This document shows, one piece after another, positions 25,278-34,238 of a stretch of 48,437 nt of DNA; positions within the stretch are counted from its first letter, which is position 1; every line of letters starts with the position of its first letter. A program made the position numbers and the translations under genes. The notes beneath the pieces were generated by a model, which was given only the letters and a program-made list of their open reading frames with translations, was not told the DNA's origin and did not search any database. Origin of the DNA: Candidatus Poribacteria bacterium (GTDB lineage Bacteria; Poribacteria; WGA-4E; UBA9662); contig PAYP01000104.1 in assembly GCA_002714785.1 (NCBI GenBank), positions 28,257 to 76,693 on the forward strand, read 5' to 3'.

Positions 25278-25733
25278 ATGAATAAAAAAAAACGCTTCAA
25301 AACAAAAATTGATTGGTGGCTGGCTATCTTATTATGCGTGTCGCCCCTCATTTCTCTTCTCACACTGTTAGGTTTCTACTTACTTGGTATTTCCTATGCG
25401 TGGCTAAGCTGGCTTGTGGTTCTAATTGTTGGTTTGATCTACGCTGGGCTGATTTTCCCATTGTATTATGAACTCGAAGACAAAAGTTTGTTGATAAGAT
25501 CCGGACGTATTCGTTCCAGAATACCTTACCAACGTATCAAAAAAGTTATTCCGAATCGCAGTACAAGTTCCAGCCCAGCCTTATCCTTAGATAGGCTTTA
25601 CATAGATACAGGGGATGATTTAGCCGTTAGTATATCTCCAACCAATAAAATTCGTTTTTTACAAGCTCTGGAAGAAAAAGCCAACCACCTTGTATTGAGC
25701 GACAATCAGTTAGTACCAAAAAATGAGTTATAA
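25278..25733 (+). CDS. Membrane protein with bacterial PH-like domain
   Basis: 151 residues. Two transmembrane helices at about 13-37 and 41-62 (I-D-W-W-L-A-I-L-L and W-L-V-V-L-I-V-G-L-I-Y-A-G-L) are followed by a soluble domain. That domain reads Y-Y-E-L-E-D-K-S-L-L-I-R-S-G-R-I-R-S-R-I-P-Y-Q-R-I-K-K-V-I-P, S-S-S-P-A-L-S-L-D-R-L-Y-I-D and I-S-P-T-N-K-I-R-F-L. This matches the YyaB-like PH domain (bPH_4 type): S-x-x-S-P-A-L-S-x-D-R-L and I-S-P-x-x-x-x-x-F-L. The C-terminal domain is cytoplasmic or periplasmic depending on topology; cellular role unknown. GTAGGG precedes the ATG very closely. A small hairpin follows its stop. Confidence 0.8.
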   Translation: MNKKKRFKTKIDWWLAILLCVSPLISLLTLLGFYLLGISYAWLSWLVVLIVGLIYAGLIFPLYYELEDKSLLIRSGRIRSRIPYQRIKKVIPNRSTSSSPALSLDRLYIDTGDDLAVSISPTNKIRFLQALEEKANHLVLSDNQLVPKNEL

Positions 25734-26101
25734 GAAGTTGTGTTCTTGTACAACTTTCTCACCCTGCATCAACACAACCCATGAAATGGGTGATCTCTGT
25801 TTACCAGACAAGATAAGAGGAAACTACAAACAATGTCATGCTATAGATTTGAGTAACGATTATTCTAACCTAAATTAAATAATGTGTTAGCATATACACG
25901 GTAATTCGATAGAAAAGATAGATTTGACTCTTGTTAAAAAGTAGGAGGTATAATCTTAGCTGTCGATACAAACTAGGAAAACAGAACTTGGATATATTGT
26001 CAAAGTTTTTAGACTTGAACTCACAAACAAATCATATAAATGAGACTGGTCAGTCTCTAAGTGCAAAAGCAAATATAATATCTATTTGAGGGAACAAAAT
26101 A
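25734..26101 (+). other. Intergenic stretch with a hairpin
   Basis: 368 bases without a gene. At 25735-25756 AAGTTGT and ACAACTT form a seven-base stem with an eight-base loop, starting two bases after the PH-protein stop; it could be a weak terminator, although the T-tract is poor. The promoter of the lipoprotein gene should lie further right. Confidence 0.4.
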
Positions 26102-26740
26102 ATGCTACAGGTTAATACGTGGTACTACCGGTTTCTAATAGCGTTGTCTATTATTTTGCTGGTTAGCTGTCAGAGTAAGGAAACACCCAAAGAATTAACA
26201 AATACATCCATCCAGAGCCAACCCTCCAGTAATACTTCTCAGGTCCAAAAAGGTAATACTTCTCAGGTCCCAAAAAGTAATAATTTGAATTACACCGCGG
26301 CCAGTGGTTGGATACGACAACAACCATCTTCATCAATGAGGCACGATCAATATGAATTACCTGGTCCTAAGGGTGTTGAAGCTGCAACCTTGGCAATTTT
26401 TAAGGGTATCGGTGGATCAATCAGTAGTAATATCGACCGATGGAAAAAGCAATTCGTAGTACCTCCAAATGGTTCAGATCCTGACTCGGTTAGGAAAGAA
26501 TCCAAGGTTATCAATCAAATACCCGTACATATTGTTGCAGTACAAGGAACTTACCTTAAGCCTCAAATGCCGATGATGATGGATGGTCCCAAAGTAGAAC
26601 TCAAAAATTATGCCCTACTGGCAGCAATAGCTGAAACTAAGGACGGACTATGGTTTTTCAAAATAACTGGACCTGAAAAAACTGTCATGATGTGGCAAAA
26701 CGATTTTGATAATTTCATCGGTACATTTAGATTAAATTGA
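26102..26740 (+). CDS. Lipoprotein of the GWxxxxPSSxMR family
   Basis: 212 residues. A signal peptide ends in lipobox L-L-V-S-C (Cys23), followed by a Ser/Thr/Asn linker (about 24-60) that contains two copies of N-T-S-Q-V. The body reads S-G-W-I-R-Q-Q-P-S-S-S-M-R-H-D-Q-Y-E-L-P-G, then A-I-F-K-G-I-G-G-S-I-S-S-N-I-D-R-W-K-K-Q-F. The G-W...P-S-S-x-M-R...Q-Y-x-L-P-G and G-G-S-x-x-x-N-I-x-R-W-x-x-Q-F signatures occur in secreted proteins of unknown function from Planctomycetes, Acidobacteria and similar groups. Probably anchored at the periplasmic face of a membrane. GAGGGAA precedes the ATG at 26102. The next gene is a PhyH. Confidence 0.8.
   Translation: MLQVNTWYYRFLIALSIILLVSCQSKETPKELTNTSIQSQPSSNTSQVQKGNTSQVPKSNNLNYTAASGWIRQQPSSSMRHDQYELPGPKGVEAATLAIFKGIGGSISSNIDRWKKQFVVPPNGSDPDSVRKESKVINQIPVHIVAVQGTYLKPQMPMMMDGPKVELKNYALLAAIAETKDGLWFFKITGPEKTVMMWQNDFDNFIGTFRLN
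26229..26270 (+). repeat. 24-base direct repeat inside the lipoprotein linker
   Basis: GTAATACTTCTCAGGTCC occurs exactly at 26229-26246 and again at 26253-26270, a 24-base period that keeps the frame and duplicates eight linker residues. Recent in-frame slippage in a flexible linker. Confidence 0.75.
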
Positions 26741-26865
26741 TTAATTCTATGTTTTTCGCACTGCATCTAAGTTATCAATTTTTGTTTGAGATGAGGTTTA
26801 ATAATTACCTATTTGTGTTTTAGCGAGCTCAAATCATACATTAAATCAGCTGAGTAAGTAATCCT

Positions 26866-27687
26866 ATGGTTGAGTTGACAAATAAACAAAAAGATAGTTT
26901 CTTTCAGACTGGTTTTTTCATCTTGCCATGTGTTTTCAATTCAGATGAAATTAGCGACATGAAGAACAGCTTTCAGGCACTGCAAAAGACTGCTTTTTCC
27001 CTTGCTAATCTGCACTTGGAACGATTAAAACAACAGAAAGAGACCTATATAATGCATCAGGGATCACAATTTGTCTTAGGTCAGATACAGAGAGGTACCC
27101 ACTCAGGGCAACCTGCTATTCGCCGGGTTTCATGGTGTGGTGCAGCGGAACCAACATTGTTAAGATATGGAAAAGATCCCCGGCTGTTGTCCGTGGCCAG
27201 CCAATTACTCGGGTCTAAAAAGATGAGTCAGCTAATCAATCAGGCTCATTTTAAGTTGCCAGGGGATGAAGTATTTTTTGAATGGCATCAAGATAGTACC
27301 CATCGTGGTTATGGTGGGAAACATTGGCAAGATATCAACGGGCAAGGGAGTTATGTACAAACCCTGATAGCACTGGATGAGATTACTATTACTAATGGGC
27401 CTGTTTGCTTCATTCCTAATTCTGTTAAATTGGGACATCTGGATCTACCTGAAAATCTGAATAACTGTTTAGCAACAGGAAAAATCAGATTAGAAGATGC
27501 AATTCCTATTGAAATGCAGGAGGGAAGTTTAGCAGTTTTTCACCCTTATGTTATTCATGGTAGCGAGCCTAACCACTCAAAAGAAACACGCCAAGCATTC
27601 ATCAATGGATATGCTTACCCGGGTGCTAATGCTAGAAAGTATCCCGGAGAAGGCGCTGGCCGAATAGTTGTCAGCGAATCGGCTTAA
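26866..27687 (+). CDS. Phytanoyl-CoA dioxygenase (PhyH) family protein
   Basis: 273 residues. Complete Fe(II)/2-oxoglutarate oxygenase motif set: H141-Q-D143 in F-F-E-W-H-Q-D-S, distal His231 in Y-V-I-H-G-S-E-P-N, and Arg242 (K-E-T-R-Q-A-F-I-N-G-Y). N-G-P-V-C-F-I-P-N-S is the central strand. The ending G-Y-A-Y-P-G-A-N-A-R-K-Y-P-G-E-G-A-G-R resembles a branch of bacterial PhyH enzymes near ectoine-hydroxylase-like oxygenases. The substrate is not predictable. No signal peptide. The next gene, an outer-membrane-type protein, starts 19 bases later, so the pair is probably co-transcribed. One of five apparently intact PhyH genes in the window. Confidence 0.9.
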   Translation: MVELTNKQKDSFFQTGFFILPCVFNSDEISDMKNSFQALQKTAFSLANLHLERLKQQKETYIMHQGSQFVLGQIQRGTHSGQPAIRRVSWCGAAEPTLLRYGKDPRLLSVASQLLGSKKMSQLINQAHFKLPGDEVFFEWHQDSTHRGYGGKHWQDINGQGSYVQTLIALDEITITNGPVCFIPNSVKLGHLDLPENLNNCLATGKIRLEDAIPIEMQEGSLAVFHPYVIHGSEPNHSKETRQAFINGYAYPGANARKYPGEGAGRIVVSESA

Positions 27688-27706
27688 ACCAACCATTAGT
27701 TAGATA

Positions 27707-28255
27707 GTGATTAATAAAGCAACTTTGCAGCTTACTTTTCTCATCGTCATTTCAACTAATCTGCCTGCACTGGAGCATACAGACAAAAAGCGGATAATCG
27801 CAGTAGAAATATTGTCTTTTAGTTTTGGAGGTTTCTTGGGATATTATGGAACCCAAGTAGGTAATGGTAGATATGAAATTGGATTAGGTTTGGGTTATTT
27901 TGAGCCTAATGGTGCAAACGTAAACGCAATTGGTTTTTATCCATCCATACGAGCTTTTCACTCTGGTCACCCCAAAGGTTTATTTTATGAAGCTGGATTT
28001 GGTCTGGGAAGATTCAACTGGGATTACAAAGGATCATATCAACCAATAAAAAAAATATTATTGTTTCCTTCACTCTACCTTGGATACAGGGTAGTATCAT
28101 CAAAATTAGGGTTAGCTCTTACATCTTATCTTGGAACGAATTATATTTCTAGTTCATTGCAAGCACCAGATGGAAAGATCGCAAGATTTGGAGACATTAG
28201 GCTAAATCGTGGCCTATCACCAGCGTTAGGTGTGGAGATAGGATATTTATTTTGA
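27707..28255 (+). CDS. Small outer-membrane beta-barrel protein
   Basis: 182 residues from a GTG start at 27707, the first in-frame start after the preceding gene. An N-terminal signal peptide (L-Q-L-T-F-L-I-V-I-S-T-N-L-P-A) precedes alternating short amphipathic strands rich in Gly and aromatics: G-G-F-L-G-Y-Y-G, Y-E-I-G-L-G-L-G-Y-F, F-Y-E-A-G-F-G-L-G-R-F, L-F-P-S-L-Y-L-G-Y-R. It ends G-V-E-I-G-Y-L-F with terminal Phe, the signal recognised by the BAM machinery. Likely an eight-stranded barrel of unknown function. No family name can be given. It lies between two PhyH genes in a plus-strand group. Confidence 0.72.
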   Translation: MINKATLQLTFLIVISTNLPALEHTDKKRIIAVEILSFSFGGFLGYYGTQVGNGRYEIGLGLGYFEPNGANVNAIGFYPSIRAFHSGHPKGLFYEAGFGLGRFNWDYKGSYQPIKKILLFPSLYLGYRVVSSKLGLALTSYLGTNYISSSLQAPDGKIARFGDIRLNRGLSPALGVEIGYLF

Positions 28256-28323
28256 TATCAATTTTTCTTAAAGACGATTAGTCATCCACTTTCAGAACCT
28301 GAATTAAAAAATAAGGGAATGAC

Positions 28324-29067
28324 ATGACCGAAGAGCAGAAATATCTATTTGATCTTCAAGGGTATATTGTACTGAAGGGTGTTGTACCATCATCTGTGAT
28401 AGCGGGATGTAATCAATCACTAGACCGACTTGAGGATATGCATCCCCAAGATTTCCCTCCACCTCTTTGCTTAGGAACACGAAAAACAGAAAAAGAACTC
28501 TATATTTCTAATATTCTGGAATCTGATACTGCTTTCAATTTCTTGATTGATATTCCTGAAGTTTTATCAATAATTGATGGTGTGACCTATGGTTCATATC
28601 GACTTAATCACACCTATACTATCTATCGATGGGCAGACGGTTATTCAGGCTTACATGGACACAACACACCAATCAGTTATAAATGCCAATATCATTTCCG
28701 CGATGGTGAAATGATTTCGACTTTAACCAAGGCTGTCTTTCCATTAATTGATTGTAGGATCGAGGATGGCTGTTTCGCAGCTATTCCAGGATCGCATAAA
28801 AGTAATTTTAATCGGCCTTGGGGTAATCATCCTGATGAGAACCCAGTTTTTATACCAATCTTAGCGGATGTTGGAGACGCTATCATTTTCACTGAAGCGT
28901 TAACACATGGTTCTATGGTCAATACTTCAGGGCGCCCACGACGAACTCTTTATTACTGTTACAGCGTTGGCTACATGCCAGACTGGGGCGGACAAGGATT
29001 AGCTTTTAGTGATCACGTTATGGAAGGGTTGACAGAAGCTCAAAAAGAGATCATCTGTCTAAAATAA
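28324..29067 (+). CDS. PhyH-like protein with non-canonical H-x-H iron site
   Basis: 247 residues with the PhyH frame: D-L-Q-G-Y-I-V-L-K-G-V at the start, A-A-I-P-G-S-H-K-S-N-F in the middle, distal His195 in E-A-L-T-H-G-S, and Arg206/207 in R-P-R-R-T. The first metal-site motif is L-H111-G-H113-N-T-P instead of H-x-D: the carboxylate ligand is replaced by His. The 84-residue spacing from H111 to H195 matches the canonical members here (90-95). Many bacterial relatives carry L-H-G-G-G-T-P at this place. Either the site is a three-His centre, accepts an extra exogenous ligand as halogenases do, or is not catalytic. AAGGGA precedes the ATG. It follows the beta-barrel gene and precedes CotH. Confidence 0.85.
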   Translation: MTEEQKYLFDLQGYIVLKGVVPSSVIAGCNQSLDRLEDMHPQDFPPPLCLGTRKTEKELYISNILESDTAFNFLIDIPEVLSIIDGVTYGSYRLNHTYTIYRWADGYSGLHGHNTPISYKCQYHFRDGEMISTLTKAVFPLIDCRIEDGCFAAIPGSHKSNFNRPWGNHPDENPVFIPILADVGDAIIFTEALTHGSMVNTSGRPRRTLYYCYSVGYMPDWGGQGLAFSDHVMEGLTEAQKEIICLK

Positions 29068-29086
29068 GTTTTTCGGCCTTGAAAAA

Positions 29087-30571
29087 GTGGTATTTGTAAT
29101 AACCATTCAAGTAATTGTAAATTTCGTTTTGAGGAATATATTAGAATTAAGAAAAAATTCGGTATTTCTAATCATTCTGGCTTATCTAACGAGCATGGTT
29201 AATGCCGAAGAGTCAGTAAATGGTATTTTGACAAGGGATACTATATTTCCATCTGATCGAGTTTTAGACGTTAAAATTACCATCGACCCCGAAGATTGGA
29301 ATACCATTTGCCACCAAAGTCGCGACTTTCGGACTGCATTAGCCGACAGGCGACAATACCATCCTATTGACCATCCTTATATATACGTCGAAGCCACGGT
29401 TTCCATTGATGGGATTGGGTTTGATCGTGTAGGTATTCGCAAAAAAGGATTTATTGGTTCTCAAAATCCAACTCGACCATCACTCAAAATAAAGCTAAAT
29501 CACCTAGATAAACAAGGCCAGATTGATGGGGTAACGAATTTGACGTTTAACAATAATCAACAAGATACAAGTCTAATTAGTCAATTTATGGGCTACGGCT
29601 TGTTTTGTGCGGCCGGTTTGCCTGCCCCCCGTTGTGCTTATGCACACTTAAGTGTCAATGGTCAGAGTTTAGGTGTTTATTCACACGTAGAAAGAATACA
29701 TCGCTCTTTTCTGAAACAAAATTTTGGTACTGATGACGGAGTCTTATATGAGGGGACCGTAGTAGATTTTTTTGAAGATTGGTCAGGAAGTTTTGAGAAA
29801 AAACTAGGTAAAGACAAAATAGGTCGTCCGAGAATTAAACAGCTAATTCGTGCTCTACAGCTCGATAACCATGAAATTGAAAGTGTGATGAACGAGTTAA
29901 TTGATTTAAATTCCTTTTATCTGTTTTGGGCAATGGAAGGGTTACTAGGTGCTTGGGATGGTTACTCAGGAAACAGCAATAATTTTTTTGTTTATTTGAA
30001 TTCAGAAACAAATAAATTTCACTTTATCCCTTGGGGAGCAGATAGTTTGTTCGAGCGATTCAGTCATATCAAAGACGATAGGAAGGATCCTATTTCTGTC
30101 AAGACCAAAGGGTTGGTAGCACACAGGCTATACCAATTAAAATCAGGTCGCCAGCGCTATGAACATGCATTAAGAGAAATTTTAGGAAAGTATTGGAATG
30201 AGAAAGATCTTATAGCAGAAACAGAAAGATTAGAGGAATTACTTAAACCTCATCTGTTAAGTTATCAAAAATCCAGAATCAGCTTTCAAGCTCAGAATAA
30301 GACCAAAAATAAACGGAACAAGAGAGATTTCGATCAATCCTTAGAACAATTTTCTGAATCGATAAAAAAGAAAAAAGGATTTATTCGTAAACGACGAACT
30401 GAAATCATGAAGGAAATTTCCGGAGGAATGCCAGAGTGGAATACTGATCCGGAATTACCATTTCTTATTAGTAGTATGGAGAAAGCTATGTCATTTTTCG
30501 CTGGTTGTATAAGTGGAGGGTGTATTGGGCTTTCTGCAGCAATACTAGTTGGTTGGCTAGTCGATCTTTAG
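29087..30571 (+). CDS. CotH-family protein with signal sequence and C-terminal anchor
   Basis: 494 residues. The CotH kinase-like fold is clear: V-G-I-R-K-K-G-F-I-G-S, P-S-L-K-I-K-L-N, L-T-F-N-N-N-Q-Q-D-T-S, A-G-L-P-A-P-R-C-A-Y, L-G-V-Y-S-H-V-E-R-I and W-D-G-Y-S-G-N-S-N-N-F-F-V-Y, followed by F-H-F-I-P-W-G-A-D. CotH of Bacillus spores phosphorylates coat proteins; secreted CotH proteins of other bacteria have unknown targets. Here an N-terminal hydrophobic segment ends near M-V-N-A-E-E (probable signal peptide). A second hydrophobic helix at the extreme C-terminus (C-I-G-L-S-A-A-I-L-V-G-W-L-V) looks like a membrane anchor. The GTG start at 29087 is uncertain; there is a GAGGA near 29134 but no in-frame start codon follows it. 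Confidence 0.87.
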   Translation: MVFVITIQVIVNFVLRNILELRKNSVFLIILAYLTSMVNAEESVNGILTRDTIFPSDRVLDVKITIDPEDWNTICHQSRDFRTALADRRQYHPIDHPYIYVEATVSIDGIGFDRVGIRKKGFIGSQNPTRPSLKIKLNHLDKQGQIDGVTNLTFNNNQQDTSLISQFMGYGLFCAAGLPAPRCAYAHLSVNGQSLGVYSHVERIHRSFLKQNFGTDDGVLYEGTVVDFFEDWSGSFEKKLGKDKIGRPRIKQLIRALQLDNHEIESVMNELIDLNSFYLFWAMEGLLGAWDGYSGNSNNFFVYLNSETNKFHFIPWGADSLFERFSHIKDDRKDPISVKTKGLVAHRLYQLKSGRQRYEHALREILGKYWNEKDLIAETERLEELLKPHLLSYQKSRISFQAQNKTKNKRNKRDFDQSLEQFSESIKKKKGFIRKRRTEIMKEISGGMPEWNTDPELPFLISSMEKAMSFFAGCISGGCIGLSAAILVGWLVDL

Positions 30572-30738
30572 TCTTAGAATAAGATTTATCTCTATCTGAG
30601 CAATTAACATATCAAATCATAGATTGACTGCAAGACAATAATTAACTATCCTAGAAATAAATCGGACTGATTTGTTTCTTCACTATATTACTATGTTTGG
30701 GTTTTACCAACTCTTAGAAACTATGATTACTTGACTTT

Positions 30739-32577
30739 ATGCTCAACTTGCGACAATTCCTTTTTAAATTAATTCGATTTCCGGTTGTTTTACCAATTCT
30801 TGGTATCTCTATGTTAATCATAGTTGATGGTTGTGTACAAGAAGACTCAGCTGAAAAATTACCCACTTCCGATAAAGATACAACTCTTACTTCAAAAGTT
30901 GACAGAAAAGACACTGTAATTTTTGATCTTGGTGGTAATGTCATTCCTGATCCACATAATCTCAATCCCTTGGTTCCCTCACCAACAGGACCTGGTATGA
31001 ATCAGTGTGTCTGGGAACCTTTGTTTATTCTGAATTATGAGACAGCAGAAATTGAATCCTGGATTGGAGAATCCTTTACAGCCAACCAAGCACTTGATGT
31101 TTGGACGCTAACGATTCGGCCTGATGTTGAGTGGTCGGACGGTGAACCCTTTACAGCAGACGATATTATTTTCACCATTAATACCCTACTTGCTGATGAC
31201 ACACAATCTCTCGGAGATTCCGCCAGTATGCAACAGTGGGTCAAACGAGTTGAAAAGGTTGGACTTCTAAAGGTCATATTTTATCTGAAGAGCCCCAATC
31301 CTCGTTTCAAATTAGATTATTTTTCAGTGCGAGTTGGTAGTAGCATGGTCATCCTACCAGAACACATATGGAGAGATAAAGACCCTTCTACCTTCAAGTT
31401 TTACGACCCAAAAAAAGGGTGGCCAATTGGTACAGGCGCCTACCGCTTGGTCAGTACTAGTATGAACGAGGTTGTTTTTGATCGTCGAGACGACTGGTGG
31501 GGAGTAAAGTCGGGCTTCCGCCCCTTACCCGAGCCCAAACGGTTGATTTGGTTAATTACGGGCGTAGAAGAGAATCGGGCTTTGCAGGCGGCGAATAGCG
31601 AACTCGATAGTCTTACTGACATAACATTGGGTGCGTTCGAGAGTATTCGTGCCCAGAACCCTAATATAGTAGCTTGGAAAGATAAGATGCCTTATGCATG
31701 GCTGGATCCTTGCCCGAGGCAGCTATCGGTCAATCATACAATTCCTCCTTGGGATAACCCAAAAATGAGGAAGGCTATTAGCTTGATTATTGATCGACAG
31801 CAGATTGTTAAAATTGCTTATGAGGATACTTCATTTCCTTCCAAAACAATTTTCGTTGAGTATCCAGCAATGAAGCCATATATAGACGCTATTCAAGATC
31901 TTTGGATCGACCCAAAAAGTAACGTCTCAGCCGGGCAGCAATTAATTGAAGCTGAAGGTTGGCAACTCGGAAGCAACGGATATTATCAAAAGTCAGGTGA
32001 AGAACTTTCTCTGAATATACAAACACATGCGGCTGCAATTGAACTACGGCGAGTAGGAGATGTAATTGTCGAACAACTAAGATCGGCAGGGATTTTGGCT
32101 AGTAATCGTGCCATTACTGGAGCAACTTGGCAGGAGAATAAAGCCTTTGGTAAATTTGAGGCCGTGGTAGATTGGGATGCTTGTGGCTCGGTTAATGAAC
32201 CTTGGTTGTCGATGAATCGTTACACTAACCGATTTCTACGCCCCGTCAACCAAAGGTCTCCTAGTGGTAATAACCATGTCCGCTGGAGTGGTAGCCGAGC
32301 AGATAAATACAGTGAAATCGTGGCAAAAATCGGGGTAATGCCACTTGGTGATCCAGAAATTGAGGCGATGGTAATTCAGGCTATGAAACTCTTTATGGAC
32401 GATCAAGTAGTAATTCCAATTACTCAAGCCCGGAAGCTAGTTCCTTTTATTACTACTTATTGGGAAGGTTGGCCAACAGCTAAAAACAATTACTTTCATC
32501 CACCAACTTGGTGGATGAGTACACATCGGATCATTCAGGGCCTAAGAAAAACTGAAAACAGCCCTAATAGAAAATAA
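30739..32577 (+). CDS. Solute-binding lipoprotein, SBP_bac_5 (oligopeptide/sugar ABC importer)
   Basis: 612 residues. A signal peptide ends in lipobox I-V-D-G-C (Cys32). The body has typical SBP_bac_5 segments: W-T-L-T-I-R-P-D-V-E-W-S-D-G-E-P-F-T-A-D-D-I-I-F-T, N-P-R-F, P-I-G-T-G-A-Y-R-L-V, and M-R-K-A-I-S-L-I-I-D-R-Q-Q-I-V. It binds peptides, nickel or oligosaccharides on the periplasmic side for an ABC permease. No permease or ATPase gene is next to it. The closest partner in the window is the complete operon at 39637-45505, whose own binding protein shares several segments with it (for instance S-D-G-x-x-F-x-A-x-D, P-N-P-R-F, H-I-W), so this could be a second specificity for that importer. 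Confidence 0.9.
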   Translation: MLNLRQFLFKLIRFPVVLPILGISMLIIVDGCVQEDSAEKLPTSDKDTTLTSKVDRKDTVIFDLGGNVIPDPHNLNPLVPSPTGPGMNQCVWEPLFILNYETAEIESWIGESFTANQALDVWTLTIRPDVEWSDGEPFTADDIIFTINTLLADDTQSLGDSASMQQWVKRVEKVGLLKVIFYLKSPNPRFKLDYFSVRVGSSMVILPEHIWRDKDPSTFKFYDPKKGWPIGTGAYRLVSTSMNEVVFDRRDDWWGVKSGFRPLPEPKRLIWLITGVEENRALQAANSELDSLTDITLGAFESIRAQNPNIVAWKDKMPYAWLDPCPRQLSVNHTIPPWDNPKMRKAISLIIDRQQIVKIAYEDTSFPSKTIFVEYPAMKPYIDAIQDLWIDPKSNVSAGQQLIEAEGWQLGSNGYYQKSGEELSLNIQTHAAAIELRRVGDVIVEQLRSAGILASNRAITGATWQENKAFGKFEAVVDWDACGSVNEPWLSMNRYTNRFLRPVNQRSPSGNNHVRWSGSRADKYSEIVAKIGVMPLGDPEIEAMVIQAMKLFMDDQVVIPITQARKLVPFITTYWEGWPTAKNNYFHPPTWWMSTHRIIQGLRKTENSPNRK

Positions 32578-33021
32578 ATGTTGCCTAACCTTATGTTCTA
32601 CTTGTACCAGCAAATATTTGCCAGACGCTCTAGGGGTTTTACCGACCAAAATTTCTTTTTTCACGGGCTTTCCATCTTAAAGTTGAGATTCTCTACATTT
32701 TGCCAGGCATGTAACTTGCCCCGCTAATCGATATGATATGAAAGTCCTTTCTCACTATTCTTCTAGAGACATTGATGGAGTTTATTATCTTCCTTGATTC
32801 TTGCCCACTGTCTATATAAGATAGATTCTCCTGTTTGGCTCTTCAATTAGTGTTTCTCAAGAGCAAAAAGGCTGAACTTATACGTAACCGAAGGCTCAGC
32901 TATGTAGCAATTCATCCAACAAACAGTCAGTGTCAATAGTTCCTTTTAAAAGACCTCTGTGTCTTATCGATGGTCAATTTTTAAACTTGGTAACCTTGAT
33001 CTCTTGTTGGTAGGGTTATTT
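32578..33021. other. Gene-free stretch
   Basis: 444 bases after the orphan binding-protein gene with no ORF, RNA or repeat that I can support. Confidence 0.45.
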
Positions 33022-33213
33022 CTACATCGTATTTTCCCGAGCTAGGTCTATTTTATTTCGGTAATTCCGTATGAGTCTTTGGTAAAATCCGTCTATTTTT
33101 GACCATTCGGTCGCACTCATACTTTGATATTGGTGTTTTTGCTTTTCTGCAACTACGTTTCTGATGAGTTCTTTATAGTGTGTGACATCGTGCTGCTTGC
33201 TAGTATTTATCAT
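33022..33213 (-). CDS. Small charged protein with strong ribosome-binding site
   Basis: 63 residues, no family recognised. The ATG at 33213 is preceded by AAGGAGA at ideal spacing (about seven bases), the best Shine-Dalgarno sequence in this part of the window, which argues for a translated gene. The protein is hydrophilic and helix-prone (Y-K-E-L-I-R-N-V-V-A-E-K-Q-K-H-Q-Y-Q, then F-Y-Q-R-L-I-R-N-Y-R-N-K-I-D-L-A-R), with no Cys or membrane segment. It sits alone in a 1.6 kb nearly empty region. It could be a small regulator or a protein-interaction module; no function is assigned. Confidence 0.5.
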   Translation of the reverse strand: MINTSKQHDVTHYKELIRNVVAEKQKHQYQSMSATEWSKIDGFYQRLIRNYRNKIDLARENTM

Positions 33214-33284
33214 AGTAAATCTCCTTAAATTTCTAGTTGTGTTTTCTTGAGTCTGTAGACAATTTGAGTCAGGTTAGCAGACTT

Positions 33285-33521
33285 TTAGCTCAGAAGCTTG
33301 TTACCGCTTGAATTTTCAAAAAGAACACCACTCCCGAGGACTAATGGTAGGGAGACTATTCGTGTTTTATACTGGTCGAGTGATTTATCCACAAGCCTGA
33401 TGGTACGTAACAAATAATTTCTAGTTGTGTAGCATCCACCCCTTAGGTTCACTGGTCTACTCTCGTATAATTCAGTCAACAAAAGAAATAATCTAACTAC
33501 CTCCGGATCCTTCACTTTCAT
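33285..33521 (-). CDS. Possible small hypothetical protein
   Basis: 78 codons open from the ATG at 33521, 71 bases before the small gene at 33022-33213 on the same strand. No ribosome-binding site and no recognisable motif. Composition (K-D-P-E-V-V-R-L-F-L-L-L-T-E-L-Y-E-S-R) is reasonable at the start but becomes less protein-like. Could equally be chance. Confidence 0.25.
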   Translation of the reverse strand: MKVKDPEVVRLFLLLTELYESRPVNLRGGCYTTRNYLLRTIRLVDKSLDQYKTRIVSLPLVLGSGVLFENSSGNKLLS

Positions 33522-34238
33522 TAATAGAAGAGATCAAGGTGAAAGAAGTGAAATCAAAACTGGTTTTATTATTTGTATTTTACCAATAGAAAAAGACCTT
33601 GAAAATTCAAACTTATTCCACCATACCAATTTCGTTTTTTGAAACCAATATATCTTCTAATTGATTTGTTTACAGTGCTTTATACTCTGTCGTCTCTAAA
33701 CGAGAACTATAGAGATTTAGTTTTAGAACCTTGGCATTACGTATTCAGGGTAAAAAGCCAATCGAAGAGATAAATGCATCACTGACCTATTATGAATCTA
33801 AACCTGAGCCTCAAACAGTGATGGTGGTAAGTAGGAAAATAGAAGCTAGTTGTTTTTCTGTTTTTATTGTGATAGGCAAGACTCCTATAATTTACGATTA
33901 TTTCCTTATCGGTGATTGTTGGTATAATGTTTAGTAATAAATACTGTCTTGAATGATACCGAAGATTTTATTGGGAACTTCAACATATACATTTCACTAA
34001 AGATCATAGAAGTTTAGTCAGAACAGATACGATTAATAGTATTTTTACGTGCCTCGATTTATAACCAGTTAAATTATTGGCCTGACGGATATAAGAAATT
34101 TTTTCAATCTAACCTAGCCATACTGTTTAACCTTCTATTGAGCAGAGGGGTAGCAACTACAGGATTAATTTTGAAGACATTTGTTGGTATTCATTACAGA
34201 AGTGGGGCTAGAAATAGAAGAATAAAATTTGGAGAATT
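33522..34238. other. Gene-free stretch
   Basis: 717 bases without a supportable gene. A 67-codon TTG-initiated ORF at 33731 lacks a ribosome-binding site and familiar motifs. The beta-barrel gene's promoter presumably lies near the right end. Confidence 0.45.

Noticed and set aside
33731-33934. 67-codon plus-strand ORF starting at TTG
   Set aside because: No ribosome-binding site, no recognised motif, and it lies in a region of scattered stops.
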